The position numbers and the translations under genes are program-made. A DNA stretch of 64,000 nucleotides from Solen grandis. Taxonomy: Eukaryota > Mollusca > Bivalvia > Adapedonta > Solenidae. The notes beneath the pieces were generated by a model. That model was not told the DNA's origin. It did not search any database and saw only the letters and a list, made by a program, of their open reading frames with translations. Shown here piece after piece: positions 35,406 to 46,814 of the stretch (position 1 is the first letter of the stretch; every line of letters begins with the position of its first letter). The stretch spans positions 70,160,840 to 70,224,839 of the forward strand of contig CM037777.1 in assembly GCA_021229015.1 (NCBI GenBank), read 5' to 3'.

Positions 35406-35930
35406 ACATCTTGAAATATGGCCAGTAGTTTGGAATGAGATGATTTTTAATGTTTTTATTTTTCTGTTGCCATGGCAACCAGAGTTCTACATGGATCAAG
35501 TTTTGTTTAGCATTCTTTGTGAAGATTCACCTAAGGATCATCCCTGCAAAGTTCGATCAAATTCTGTCCAGCGGTTTCAGAGAGATTGTTTACGGTAAAG
35601 TGTTTACTATATATATGTATGTAGGTAAATAATCCCCGCCCCTGGCTACAATGTTTCTTTCCGATCAGAGTAATGTTAGCAATCTTGGTACAGAATTACC
35701 CAAGGAACATCTGTACTAAAACATTTTGAAATCTGGCCGGTAGTTTTGAAGGTGATGATTTTTAAAGATTTTATATATTTTTCATTCAATTGCCATGGAA
35801 ACCATAGTACTTCATGGATCAAGTTTATTTTAGCATTTGTGTGAAGGTTCAACCAAGAACCATTCCTGCCAAGTTTAATCTAAGTGTTCCTGTAAAATTT
35901 CATGACTCCATCTTCACAAAATGTACAAGT
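35406..35930 (+). mobile_element. Family d-type element, right part
   Basis: Continuation of the element begun at 33687. Units contain 'ttgccatggcaaccagag', 'ggatcaagtttt', 'cattcctgccaagtt'. No terminal hairpin is visible at the right. Confidence 0.6.
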
Positions 35931-36660
35931 CCGATCTGATAATGGTTTCATTTATAACTCAATACCTCATACCGGCCTCAATCCCAACACAGAGAAATTG
36001 TTCAGTAAAGTAATTCTTCAGAGTATTCTTCAGAGAAATTGTTCAGTAAAGTAATCTTACGATCATGAATAAATCAGCTCCTTCATTAGTCCTTGAGTTT
36101 CTTAACTTCCTGTTACAGCACAGTTTCTTTTTAAGGTTAAACATTTGAAACGAGATAAAGGTACACAAATATGAGTATTCTTAAGCAAAGAAGTACATAA
36201 AATTTTGCACTGTAAATGACAGAAGATTGCAAAAAAACAGAATAAAGTGTTCATAATCAGGGTTTTTAGGAGGGTATTTCGGGTAAATTTAGTAATTTCG
36301 AAAAATTAAGCTTAAACCAGCTCTAGATTCAGTTTTGTTTATAGGAGATATATATATAATGTGTTATCATGTTATCCCGACACTCGGCCAAATTAATTCC
36401 AATTTTTCCCAATATGATGAATGACAAGAAAAAGAGATCAACTATTTCTGAGTGAGATTTTTAAAGTCTTTCATAAATTTCAGTCACTGAGACCAGTATG
36501 CAGGACACTGCGACATAACTGAATGATATTTTTTTTTCTTTCCACTGATTTTTCTTGGCTACAGTAACACTATAAGGTAAGAAGTTCTGAACTTCAGTCA
36601 GATGGGTCCCATCAGCATCATAACTACATTTTAGATCTTTTGTAGAGAGATATAAGATAA
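35930..36660. repeat. Duplicated non-coding block, copy 1
   Basis: Matches 41560-42150 in the same orientation through several blocks: 'tttataactcaatacctca', 'acacagagaaattgttcag', 'ttttgcactgtaaatgaca', 'gtgttcataatcagggttt' and 'ttaaagtctttcataaatt'. No frame follows the conservation. It may be the duplicated flank of a gene or a decayed LTR. Confidence 0.75.
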
Positions 36661-37148
36661 TTATATACATATCATTTAAAGTAAGTCAATGAATAAAGTA
36701 AAGATCAGTTCATTTAATGTCCCTTTAAATAAATGTACCTTATTAGCAGGGTACCTGTACACAGGTACAGCATATGTATTACTTTAACACACCAGCAAAC
36801 TTTTCCTCATTACAAATCTAAACTAGAACTATCACTGAAGGTGATTAATATCCCCGCAAAATGCTTTGATACAGGAGAAGCCAGACTCCAGGCAGAGCAT
36901 AGATTAGAACCTGTATACATAGTATAATGCTTATGATAGTAAATAATAAATAAGTAAAGTCTTTATTTAAAGTGAAAAGAGAGTCAGATATGGTTGTTTG
37001 GCACAGTAGTTTAAAAACGTAGAGTTACTGTTATTGGACACTTTACTTTTCCTAGTCTCCATTTGTTTACACATCAAATTCTAGTAAATACCATGAATAA
37101 TATTTGAGTTATATTCAGGACAGAAAAAATTAACAAGGGGAGATAATT
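36661..37148. other. Spacer without recognised features
   Basis: AT-rich DNA with no coding or repeat assignment. Confidence 0.45.
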
Positions 37149-37779
37149 AAACAAGAGGGCCAAGATGGTCCTGTTTTGCTCACCTAAGTATGACTGCTAT
37201 GTTAGGATAGATAGATAGATATTTTATTGTCATTTGTAACTTACACAGACAGTATTTCGTTACATACACAATACAATAATCACCCATACAATATATGCAT
37301 CACATGACAGCTTATAGCTCATAACTTATTTGGAGAATGAACATGAATTATAACAATTCACGTTAAATATTGTTATTAGGTTGAACATTTAATAAGATTT
37401 CGTTACGTCTTACATTTGCTTCTGTAATAAAGCGAGCTAGATTACGAAGAATGAACTTATTACTTGTTTTCAATAATTCAATATATTTATACATATTAGG
37501 TCTCAATCTATAATTTTCTTAATATATTTAAAAAACTCGTCCTCTATGTCCGACTCTCCAAACTGACAACTCTCTCACTCCTCTCTATTCTCTCCCTCCC
37601 ATATCTACCAGTCTGAATTCTTAAACTATGAGAAGAGATTCGAATTTTTGTAATACATTGCCTCCATTTTTTACATACAATAATATTCAAATAGTTTTCT
37701 TCATCAAAATTGTATTTTAAATCACATATAAATATTCAGGACATTATTTGATTTTAAAGATTAGTTTGTTTAAAACAAT

Positions 37780-38818
37780 TTATAAAACATCTTCTGATAT
37801 ATCATGCGGATTTCTCCAAACATATGAAAAACCATAACTATCCAATAATACCTTAACTTTTCTTACCCAATTATCACATCCCTTTTCACTTTCCTCATAT
37901 AAAAGTTGATATACATTCTTAAGAATTATATTTTTAGTATTAATTAACTTTAACCAATATTTGATAATGTGTTCATATCTATTAATATATAACGGGTAGC
38001 GGCAAAGTTCGCCATATACCGCATCATTAGATGAATTTTGTCTAACACCCAGTATCATTTTACAATATTTCTAGTTCTAGTTCTTTTGACTTTGTAAATC
38101 CCCAAATAGGACAAGCATAATTCATAATGGTTGCAAAGAATGCATCAAATAATTGCATAGCTAAATTTGGCCTTATTTCATATTTATTAATATTATGAAA
38201 CAATAAATTCATTGCTTTCAGAGCTTTACCTACTAAGCACTGGTTGTTTAATATAAATGAACCAGTATAATTAAATGTAACTCCTAAATAATTAAAGTTA
38301 TCAACGACTTCCAGAATATCATTATTATCAATCCATTTTTCATCTATAAACGTATGACCTCTTTTCCGAAAAACGAAAATCTTTGTTTTTGTAGTATTAA
38401 CCTCAAGTCCCCATTCATTGCAGTACTGATATAATATATCCAAACTGTTTTGTAGATATTCTATTGAATTCCCTAAAATAACCATGTCGTCTGCAAAACA
38501 AAGCAACATAATACATATATCATCAATTGAAAGACCACAATTTACTCTATCTTGTACAACAACTCGATATCTTCCAGAAATAGGGCGAACAATGCCGGCG
38601 AATTATTCTGACCTTGTCTTAAGCCAACAGAAATATTACAGTATAAATATTACACTTCAGAAAATGAATGACAGTGTTTCACACAAGACTTTAAAACTGC
38701 ATACAAAGATTCAAACAAAGCAAGTATTTTGCCATCTAACCCCATCTTAAATAATTTGTACCACAACGCATATACACGGAATCAAAGGCTATTTTAAAGT
38801 CTATGAATGCACATGGTA
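37780..38818 (-). pseudogene. LINE reverse transcriptase (C-terminal two thirds, frameshifted)
   Basis: In minus-strand order: AFIDFKIAFDSV (RT motif A, near 38812-38775), SVGLRQGQNNSPALFALFLE (motif B, near 38640-38580, another frame), MLLCFADDMVILGN (motif C with catalytic FADD at 38497-38486), KTKIFVF, FNYLGVTFNY, then QLFDAFFATIMNYACPIWGF. The last block (38058-37780) has MILGVRQNSSNDAVYGELCR and YPLYINR, a C-terminal signature frequent in invertebrate LINEs. Stops between the motifs mean it is inactive. Confidence 0.9.
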
Positions 38819-39793
38819 AAAATATAATGTATCGTAGGCTAGCCACGCGTTCTTCTTCTCTGCTTTCGCTTTCTTCAGATGAGGTAGTAATCGCCTCCTC
38901 TTGTCCACGATCTCCGGTGGGAATTGTTCATTTATAAACTGTTTGGTTCCTTTAAGCTCCGTACTTTTCTGTTTCACTATTTCCCGATCTTTGAAGAGGT
39001 TAAACTTGCAAACTATGTTCCTCACTTAACTGTTCTGCGACCGATTATTTACACCGATTCGATGTGCCCTTTCAATTTTAATCGAGTCCACATACTCCTG
39101 TGCTAATTTCAGCTTCTGTACCATAAACTGTCTTCTCCGTGTCCTCTGGCTTTTCATTTTCTTGCTCCGGTATATTACTAAATACGAGATTGTTTCGCAT
39201 TGATTGGCTTTGAAGATAGGTGATAGAGTCTTTCAACTTACTGTTTTCTTCTTCTAAGTGATGAAGCCGGCTCTCCTATTGACCATCTAACCACTCAGTG
39301 TTATCCATATGCTCGTCCAACGCTGATACTCTGTCACTAATGGGCTTTGTTGTTGTTTTTCTCTACATGTAACCACAACTTCTTTATCTCTGTTTCAAAA
39401 TTACATACTTTCTCTTCCAATTTATCTAACTTCTCTAACTTACTCTCAACTTTCTCTAATCTCGCATCAATCTTTTTCAGATACTCAGTGACCAAATGCG
39501 AGGAAGAGGAGTCCTGTGTTTTATCGCTAGTGGCCATATTGTCAGATCGAACACTGTTATCTGTTACACTGTTATCTTCATTAAAAACAGAACACGTATT
39601 TTCGTTGAACAAATCAAATAAAACAGTATATGTTTCATTCAAAACATCACTTACACAGACAGGTACTGAGTCCAATATTTCCTTCGATCCACCTGCCTAT
39701 TTTGAACTGTTTACTAGCGTGTGTTAACACATACTCATCACCGCTACTACTAGTTTTCTTCCTATTCTTAACTTTTTCTTTATTTTTTACCAT
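38815..39793 (-). pseudogene. LINE ORF1 (L1-type), frameshifted
   Basis: ATG at 39793 (basic start MVKNKEKVKNRKK). After a frameshift comes an acidic segment and a coiled coil (KKIDARLEKVESKLEKLDKL, 39675-39337). Then, with further shifts, the LEEENSKL and SQSMRNNLVFSNIPE block and an SIKIERAHRIG block, ending in the C-terminal domain (39025-38815: FINEQFPPEIVDKRRRLLP, KKAKAEKKNAWLAYD). Coiled coil, RRM-like middle and C-terminal domain is the L1 ORF1p order; the protein binds RNA as a trimer in active families. At least two frameshifts and several stops make this copy dead. Confidence 0.85.
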
Positions 39794-40873
39794 GGCACAA
39801 AACTATCACAGAAAGTCCACAAAACTATGCGAAGCTTAATCCTTCATTTCAAACTGTTAAAAAACCCATTCAATCCACTTATATCCCATAAACTTTTACA
39901 GTCCTTTCTGAGACTCAAAAAACACGTCCGCCATTCAGTTTTTTATAATATTTGACTAAGTGACCTAGATTTTGATCCTGACTGCACTCAACTGGGAATT
40001 CATGCAGTCATAATTCTTATCAAGTGTAATGAAAACTGGTGGAATGAAGACTGGTACAAAAATGTAGGCTCCTAGAGTGATTTTTTTCTAAAATTTGCCA
40101 TGGTGACCTACTTTTTGGCCCCATGTGGCCCAGTTTTTAATTCATCCGAGATTTGATGTAAACAAACATTCTGACCAAGTTACATTAAGGTTAGGCTGAA
40201 ACTGTGGCCTCTAGGGTGTTCACAAGGTTTTTCTAAGATTTTAACTGGTGACCTAGTTTTTGACCCCACGTAACCCGATTTCAAACTCATCTGTCATAGC
40301 ATAAACCTGAATAACAAAGAATAACCTGACAAAGTTTCATGAAGATAGGGTAAAAAATGTGGCCTCAAGCATGTTCACATTTTCCATTTTTGACGCATAT
40401 GACCCATTTTTGAATCCAAAAAAAAGGGAAATTTTTTTAAAAGGTTTTTAAATCCAAAACATATAGACAAACATCCTGACCAAATCTAATGAAGATTGGG
40501 CTAAAACTGTGGCCTCTAGAGTGTTCACAATGTTTTTGTTTTTGACCCATGACCCATTTCAACCTCAAGATAATTGAAACACCTGCATTATGAGATTGGG
40601 CTAAAACTGTGGCCTCTAGAGTGTTCACAATATTATTCTAAGATTTGACCAGGTGACCTAGTTTTTGACCCCACGTGACCGAATTTTGAACTCTTTTAAG
40701 ATATCATGTTGACAAACATCCTGACCAAGTTTCATGAAGATTGGGCCAAAACAGTGGCCTCTAGAGTGTTCAAAAGCAATTGTTGACGACATACAACGCA
40801 CAATGGACGACGCACGACGGACAAAAAGCGGTCAAAAAAGCTCACCCTGAACACAAGTGCTCAGGTAAGCTAA

Positions 40874-41555
40874 AAACTGTGGAATAAAATGAAAAGAACA
40901 ACATTACCAGTATGCATATTAATTTTTTTGTTGTTTTTTTTTGTTTGCAAACAGAAGTTCTTCATTATTATTATTATTCAATACTGTTGGCAACTCATTT
41001 TAACTTGACTGGGAATCAAAAAATATCTCATTCTCAACATGACATTATGCCTGTAACGGGTGTATTAAAGTAAGAGTAACACGGTCTTGGATACAATTTA
41101 GATCTTGTCAAAGAGCTTGTAGCAGATTTCATGCCCATATGAAATATGTTAATTTGTCCTTTCTTGTCCATCTATTGCAAAATCTCCGAAATTATATGAG
41201 CCAGAGTCATAAACCTTTAGGGGAGTGTTCACCAGCATAAATTGTGAAGTTGTGTTGGGGTTTTGATTTGAATTTCATTAAATCATAGCAGTGTTATGAA
41301 TCCAGTCCCACTAAAATGGCAAAAAGTGGGGCAATATGTGTCCAGTGGATACACTTCTACTGTTTTCCTAACTTGGAGCCATAGAATGGCTTGGTACAAC
41401 AGGATTTTAAAGATTACATTCTGAAGGTACTGATGGACAGCGCATTACTGAGTAAGATGAAATTATTTAAAGACCATAAATGTTGATAAAATTCCCTGAC
41501 AGCATAGTTAAAACTTTTAGCGTACAAATTCCCTTGCCAATATTCCTTCCTGTAA
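40874..41555. other. Spacer without recognised features
   Basis: Non-coding; T-rich run at 40920-40945 and an ATT microsatellite near 40965. No repeat family assigned. Confidence 0.45.
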
Positions 41556-41559
41556 CATT

Positions 41560-42210
41560 TTAAGACTCCACCTGTACAAAATCCAAAATGATAACGGTTC
41601 GATTTATAACTCTTAATACCTCACATCGACCTTCGGTTTTCCATCCCTACACAGAAATATTGTTCAGTGTTGTAACCATATGGTCATGAAGTAATCAGTT
41701 CTTTTATTTGCTTTTGAAATTGACAGTTTATTTACCTCCCGTTACAGCCAGTTCTTAGTTTCTTTGTAAAGTGAAACATCTGAAACGAGAAAAAGACACA
41801 CAAATGCAATAGGACTTTTTTTAAAGCAAAAAAGTACAACATATTTTGCACTGTAAATGACATTCGCAAAAGATGGCAGAAAACAGATTAAAATGTGCAT
41901 AATCAGGGATTTTCGGAGGGTATTTTGGGTATACATGTATTTAGTAATTTCGAAAATAAAACATAAACCAGTTCTATGTTCAATTCTGTTTATATCCAAC
42001 AGATATAGTGCCTTACATTATCCCGATACCAGGCCAAACAATTTCCAAACTTTCCCTATATGATGAATGCAAAGCAAATCAGATAAACCATTTACGGGTG
42101 TGTGTTTTTTAAAGTCTTTCTTAAATTGCAGTTATTGTGACCAGTCTATAGGACACTGTGGCACAAATAAATAATAAAAATTTCTCTCCACTGATAGAAA
42201 AAAGTATTGC
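41560..42210. repeat. Duplicated non-coding block, copy 2
   Basis: Same-orientation copy of 35930-36660. A shorter internal duplicate ('aaaccatttacgggtgtgtg' at 42085 and 42349) lies at its right edge. Confidence 0.75.
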
Positions 42211-43478
42211 GAAAGTGAATAATGCAGCCATTTACATGTATGGGTAACAATTGTCATAGAGTTAAACACATCCTATAGCTCTAGCCCTATCAGCAATCTG
42301 ATTAAAATCATATCCTAAATAATGCTGCGCTTGGCTACGCTAGAAGATAAACCATTTACGGGTGTGTGTGTGTGTTTTTAAGTCTTTCATAAATTGCAGT
42401 TATTGTCACATTATAATAATAGTCAAAAATGGTATACCTTGATAGTCTTATATCCCTATATATGTTTATGAAGTCTGAAAACAATCCCATGCCTAGTTAC
42501 TGAGACATAAGCATAATAACTGTCACATCCAGTAATAACTGCGACATAGCCAAGTATAAATTTTATGATAAAAATGTTTTACTGCGACCCACCCACATTA
42601 GTTTTCATTGCGAATTACGGACGTTTCGTCTACCTGCCATTTCGTCTACAAAGTAACATATAGAGTAGACGAAAGACGTTTCGTCTACTAAGTAATATAG
42701 TATAGACGAAAGACGTTTCGTCTACTAATAATTTAGTATATGATGAAATATTACATTGATGCTTATTTTATTTATTTATTATATTATAGATCTAATATTA
42801 AAGATATTTGATAATCAGAATTAATGAAGATATGGAAAAAGTTTGATTTTGTTTATATTCGAAAGTATACATATGTTATGCAAATAATATGCCTATGTAA
42901 TTAAAAAAAAGTAGGTTTAATTTTATAAAATTTATTTATTCGTGAAATTGATTTAATTGAAGCGATAATCGTCAAATACTTATACTTTTGGACATGTTTT
43001 TACAGGTAATTGTAGGCATGTTTTACATTTATTAGAACTAATAAACAATAGTTATACCAAAATTAAAAGAAGTTAAACGAAAAGAAAGAATTATGGACCG
43101 TCTGTTTGAACTAAACAACGATTAATTTACATTATAAATTTTCATCAAAAGATTAGCATTAATTGTTCACCTTTTGTATACCAATTAGCGGCACGTGTTT
43201 TCTCTGTTATGAAACACCCGGCTATAAATAAAGATTTTTGTATATTTTGTCGTATTCTTTTATTGTCCTTTTCGGTATTGTAATGTCCTTTATATAATAA
43301 TAAAGTAAAAAAGAAACTGTTAAAGAAACTGTATACCTATTGTAAACCAATTAGCGGCACGTGTGAAAATGAAGCCTACATTCTTTTAATTTCCTTTTCG
43401 GTACTGTAATGTCCTTTAATTAGGATGACTCATGGTAAAATGTAACTCTTAATTACCGCGTGTTTGTACCCGTAATGT

Positions 43479-43487
43479 TTATATAAG
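43479..43487 (+). promoter_or_regulatory. Probable TATA box of the MULE-borne gene
   Basis: TTATATAAG lies 36-44 bp upstream of the ATG at 43523. A start site about 30 bp downstream would leave a 5' leader of roughly 10-15 nt. Position and sequence fit a core promoter; no initiator was proved. Confidence 0.55.
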
Positions 43488-43522
43488 ATGTGTGGTGTCA
43501 ACCTAAGCATCATACCCGCATT

Positions 43523-43619
43523 ATGTCGGAGTACTTTTGCATCAGCTGTTCGGGGAGAGTGTCAGCACGGATGCATGCCGTTTGCTGTGAGGGATGGCAA
43601 CACAGAGTTTGCAAGACAG
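43523..43619 (+). CDS. MULE-borne PHD-like zinc-finger gene, exon 1
   Basis: Encodes 32 codons plus one base: MSEYFCISCSGRVSARMHAV then CCEGWQHRVCKT. The spacing C6-x2-C9-x12-C22-x4-H27-x2-C30, with W-Q-H before the last pair, is the first half of a PHD-like finger. In bivalve genomes this type of finger commonly precedes FLYWCH/MULE transposase regions (recalled family knowledge). The exon must end after the first base of codon 33 to keep the frame into exon 2. There the sequence is ACAG|TTAAGTATG: a perfect CAG|GTAAGT consensus except that the first intron base is T instead of G. The nearest legal GT is one base earlier and shifts the frame. See the separate finding. Confidence 0.7.
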
Positions 43620-43899
43620 TTAAGTATGATTGAAAATTTCTTATAAATTATTTTATAATAATTGTAAGAATAATAGGGAAAAAAATCTATAATATAGTCA
43701 CGTAATATGGTCACGTACAATAGGAAAAAAGTCGAGAAAACAGTATTATCATGTCATCATTTACTGCCACAAAGGTTTATCGTTCTTATTGTGTAAAATA
43801 ATAGTTGTGTAATAGAAATAATACTAAGAAGAAATATTAATTAGTTTTTTTCTTTTCTTTAATAAAAATACATGAAATATTATATTCTTCTATCTTCAG

Positions 43900-44067
43900 G
43901 AGCGTCGACAGGCATTTCGTCGGCTGAGTATAGGCCGATGAAAGAAGGGAGACTGGAAATGGACTGGCGCTGTCAATCCTGCACCACGACAGAGGAGATC
44001 ACATCCCCGATACGGGAGCTCAACACGACGTATGTGGTTAGGTTTGACGTTGAGGATATGGAGACAG
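43900..44067 (+). CDS. MULE-borne PHD-like zinc-finger gene, exon 2
   Basis: A good acceptor (ATTCTTCTATCTTCAG, ending 43899) is followed by 168 nt in one frame: GISSAEYR, then MDWRCQSC, whose C57-x2-C60 completes the finger, then an acidic and Thr-rich stretch ending VRFDVEDMET. A second AG at 43910-43911 would remove the four residues after Gly33 and give TGISSAEYR, closer to the usual form of this family. The exon ends at ACAG|GTAAAT, one base past a codon. The next intron (44068-45673) hosts the Tc1 element. Confidence 0.75.
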
Positions 44068-44139
44068 GTAAATAAAGAATGTTGCGAATGTGAACAAAAA
44101 GAATGAAAACAAAACATTAAATTAAAAAAAATAAACATA

Positions 44140-45517
44140 CAGTACCTGGCCATAATACAGTACGCAACGTCATCTGATGCGCATAGCAATTTTACTATCA
44201 ATAATTTATCAATGGCTATGTTTTGTTTACCAATAAAGTGTAGTAAATAAGCTTGTGTTGTTTATGTTTATCGATTTCCAGGAAACGCGTTCATCATAAG
44301 TATTTTTCCGATAATTTTATTTCGTCATGATTATTACGTCATCAAACAATAAGGGCAACGCGCGATATTGATTTGAGAGTCGAGCAGAAAAATGATATAA
44401 TATCTATGCACAAGGGTGGATTTAGCTCACGAAAAATTGGAGAAATACTAATGCTAAGTGCTAATACCATCCAGAAAATTATAAAGAGGCATCATGAACG
44501 TGGGACAGTAGAAAACAACACGAGACCTGGGAGGAAGAGATTGACAGACGACCGTGATGACAGGGCTTTGTTTCGTTTAGTGAAAGAAAATCGTAGACAA
44601 TCGCTAGCGGATATCTCGACAAGTTTTAATTCCGAAAGGCAGGGTACAAGAGTTTCTAAAAGAACTGTACGACGTAGGTTGGTGGAAAGTGGTTATAAAC
44701 GATGTGTGGTGGCTAAAAAGATAACAATATCAAGGACTAATCGTGAGGCTAGGGTGGGGTGGTGTAGGGAACGAAGGAAATGGTCAATTGCTGAGAATTG
44801 GTCGCAAGTGATATTTAGTGATGAGACGAAAGTGGTGCTGGGGAAAGACAGAAAGATTTATGTATGGAGGAAACCCGAAGAAAGGTTCAACCCTGAGTGT
44901 GTCGGTATGTTCCCTGACAGGTCTCCGCGTAGCGGTATATCCGCCATGTTCTGGGGCTGTATAACGTATGACGGAGTGGGTACGTTGACGGATGTGGACG
45001 GTAATATAAACTCAGAGAAGTACATCAATATCTTAGATGAACATTTGTGGCCTGTAATTGCTAAGAACTTTGAAAACAAACCATGGGTGTTTCAAGAGGA
45101 TAATTGCCCTGTGCACAAGTCGGCGAGAACCAGGCAGTGGAAAGAAACTAACAACATTAATTGTTTAAGTTGGCCTAGTCAGTCCCCAGACATCAACATT
45201 ATCGAAAACATATGGAAAACAATAAAATACAAACTTGAATCGAGATTGAGTGAGATAAACAATCGGGTAGATTTGATACGTGTGGTGAAGGACATTTGGA
45301 GTTGTTTTGATCAGGGAGCTATACGATCACTATATGAAACAATACCAAGAAGAATTAATGCTGTTATAAAAGCAAAGGGACAGATAACAAAGTACTAGAC
45401 AGATATGTGCTATCATTTGATCACTTATTGGATTTTAGTGCGAATAAACGATGATTCTGTATACCGCCGACGTCAGAAAGACGTTGACGTTGCGTACTGT
45501 ATTATGGCCAGGCACTG
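44140..45517 (+). mobile_element. Tc1-type transposon nested in intron 2
   Basis: 1378 bp between TA dinucleotides (44138-44139 and 45518-45519). Terminal inverted repeats of 33 bp (44140-44172 and 45485-45517) begin CAGT and differ at one position only. Together with a 341-codon open transposase frame this points to a young insertion. It lies between exon 2 and exon 3 of the PHD-like gene, in the same orientation, without touching either splice site. Confidence 0.95.
44373..45398 (+). CDS. Tc1/mariner transposase (DD34E)
   Basis: Cut-and-paste transposase acting in the nucleus on the element's own inverted repeats. In a 341-residue numbering that starts at codon TTG 44373: a paired-type helix-turn-helix (about 3-45, SSRKIGEILMLSANTIQKII), a GRPR-like hook (RPGRKR, 51-56), a second HTH (to about 110), then the DDE core with IFSDETK (D150), FQEDNCPVH (D243) and SPDINIIENIW (E278). 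There are 34 residues between the second D and E, as in Tc1. No stop or frameshift occurs. The usual ATG is absent: upstream in frame is ACG at 44358 (ACG CGC GAT..), which could be a mutated ATG, and the first real ATG is at 44406, which would cut off the first helix. A normal-length Tc1 protein is about 340 residues. Confidence 0.93.
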   Translation: MRVEQKNDIISMHKGGFSSRKIGEILMLSANTIQKIIKRHHERGTVENNTRPGRKRLTDDRDDRALFRLVKENRRQSLADISTSFNSERQGTRVSKRTVRRRLVESGYKRCVVAKKITISRTNREARVGWCRERRKWSIAENWSQVIFSDETKVVLGKDRKIYVWRKPEERFNPECVGMFPDRSPRSGISAMFWGCITYDGVGTLTDVDGNINSEKYINILDEHLWPVIAKNFENKPWVFQEDNCPVHKSARTRQWKETNNINCLSWPSQSPDINIIENIWKTIKYKLESRLSEINNRVDLIRVVKDIWSCFDQGAIRSLYETIPRRINAVIKAKGQITKY

Positions 45518-45673
45518 TAGTTATTTAGATATACCCTTTCTCCACTATAGAACGATAACAGCTGTATATTTAATCTTAGTATGCGATTTTAATATCATAT
45601 ATATTACGAATTGTAAAAAGTGTAAGTATACTGTAATGCATAACCATGCATGTTTAATATATATATTTTACAG

Positions 45674-45771
45674 AAGCTAGTCCGAGCGCCGTGGACATGA
45701 CGGACCGGTCTTTCAACCTGCAGGGTATTCAGTTCGACCGTCCAGATACGCCCCCAGACGATGAGGAGTAA
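45674..45771 (+). CDS. MULE-borne PHD-like zinc-finger gene, exon 3 (terminal)
   Basis: Acceptor TATATTTTACAG ends at 45673. The phase (two bases needed) fits exon 2, giving E89 then ASPSAVDMTDRSFNLQ and finally RPDTPPDDEE and a TAA at 45769-45771. The tail is acidic and proline-rich. The three exons give 120 residues, far shorter than MULE transposases that begin with this finger, so it is either a stand-alone accessory protein or the remnant left after loss of the catalytic part. An AATAAA follows at 45916-45921. Confidence 0.75.
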
Positions 45772-45915
45772 TCTGAATGTTGTGCTTGTGGTGTTTGTAG
45801 ATACGTAGTACTTAGCAAAAGTCTGTTTTTTTTACATGTGAGTCCCGAATCCTGGACTCAAAAAATTTGCAAGGGACTTATTAAAATTGATATATTGGAC
45901 TCACTGATTTTTATA

Positions 45916-45921
45916 AATAAA
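45916..45921 (+). terminator. Polyadenylation signal candidate
   Basis: AATAAA 145 bp after the stop of the MULE-borne gene, the first on this strand after the stop. Further AT-rich candidates exist at 46030-46080. Confidence 0.45.
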
Positions 45922-46814
45922 GTGGTACATGACTCATAGTCTTGACATGTAAAGTGACGTTATGTTATACTGTGGTGTAAATATATGTTTTATAAATATA
46001 TGTTGTATATAATTTTTTATTATGTATATAAATTTTAATAAATTATGATAATTATTTGATTTGATTTTTCAGTAATAAATATTGGTTGTTTATACTTTTG
46101 TTTTAGTGTTTTCTTCTCAGTCCCCAAAAACGAGAACAGAGAGAAAGTAGATAGAGCTAGAGAGAAATGTGTGACTGAGTGTGAACAATTACAACATTCT
46201 AAGCAAGCCTCAATACTATCACCTCGTCCACAGGCATTTAATAATCACCTTTAACCATTTAAAGTATTGATCAGCTATTCAGTAGTTGATTAATCTTGTC
46301 CACACTTCACACATTTGCAATCACCTTCAGCCAAGAGGTGTGAAATAATGATATTACAAGGTAACAACGTTCTTGTAAGACACACTTTTCATTAACTTGA
46401 ACACGTGCACTTTAATGTATTTAATATTCTACATTCTACAATAAAAAAAAAACTACTTTTTTTTTATTTTAATCACTCGCATCACAATTAAGTCCATTGC
46501 ACTTACTTGGTAAGAATTTTTTTTATTACATTAGTAATTAGATCTAATAACTGTACAGAATTTGACAATTAAATTATTTAAATTAATCGAATAATTAAAA
46601 TAATTGAATGACTGCCGAAATAAAACACAATCAAACATAGTTAACGTTTCATACAAATTACATACTTGATTGTTCATTGCGCTTATTTTGGCCTTGGCCT
46701 ACTCCATTAATCACATAAATTACGTACTTCTCATCGTTATGAACTAATTATCAAATACCCTATGTAGCCGGGTACAGGTATTTGGTGATAAATCAATAGG
46801 CAATAAGACATGAG

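Larger units (their letters stand above)
37205..39944 (-). mobile_element. Internally deleted L1-like LINE
   Basis: The element reads on the minus strand. The 5' end at about 39944 starts 'ctgaatggcggacgtg'. An ORF1 region (39793-38815) comes next, then directly the RT core (38800-37780), a 3' UTR and a tail of ATCT repeats (plus-strand 'gatagatagatagata' at 37205). The apurinic endonuclease domain and the first RT motifs are missing although both ends of the element are present, so this is a deletion derivative rather than a 5'-truncated copy. Confidence 0.85.
37149..40873 (+). mobile_element. Helitron-like element, family d, interrupted by a LINE
   Basis: Left end 37149-37204 ('acaagagggccaagatggtc', 'gctcacctaag', 'atgactgctatgttagg'). 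The body resumes at about 39945 ('gactaagtgacctagatttt', 'tggcctctagagtgttcaca' units) and ends 'gctcaccctgaacacaagtg', 'ctcaggtaag', CTAA at 40870-40873. Comparison with 26283-26400 shows that the LINE sits in the first 100 bp of the element and that about 30-45 bp of target is missing at the junction. Confidence 0.85.
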
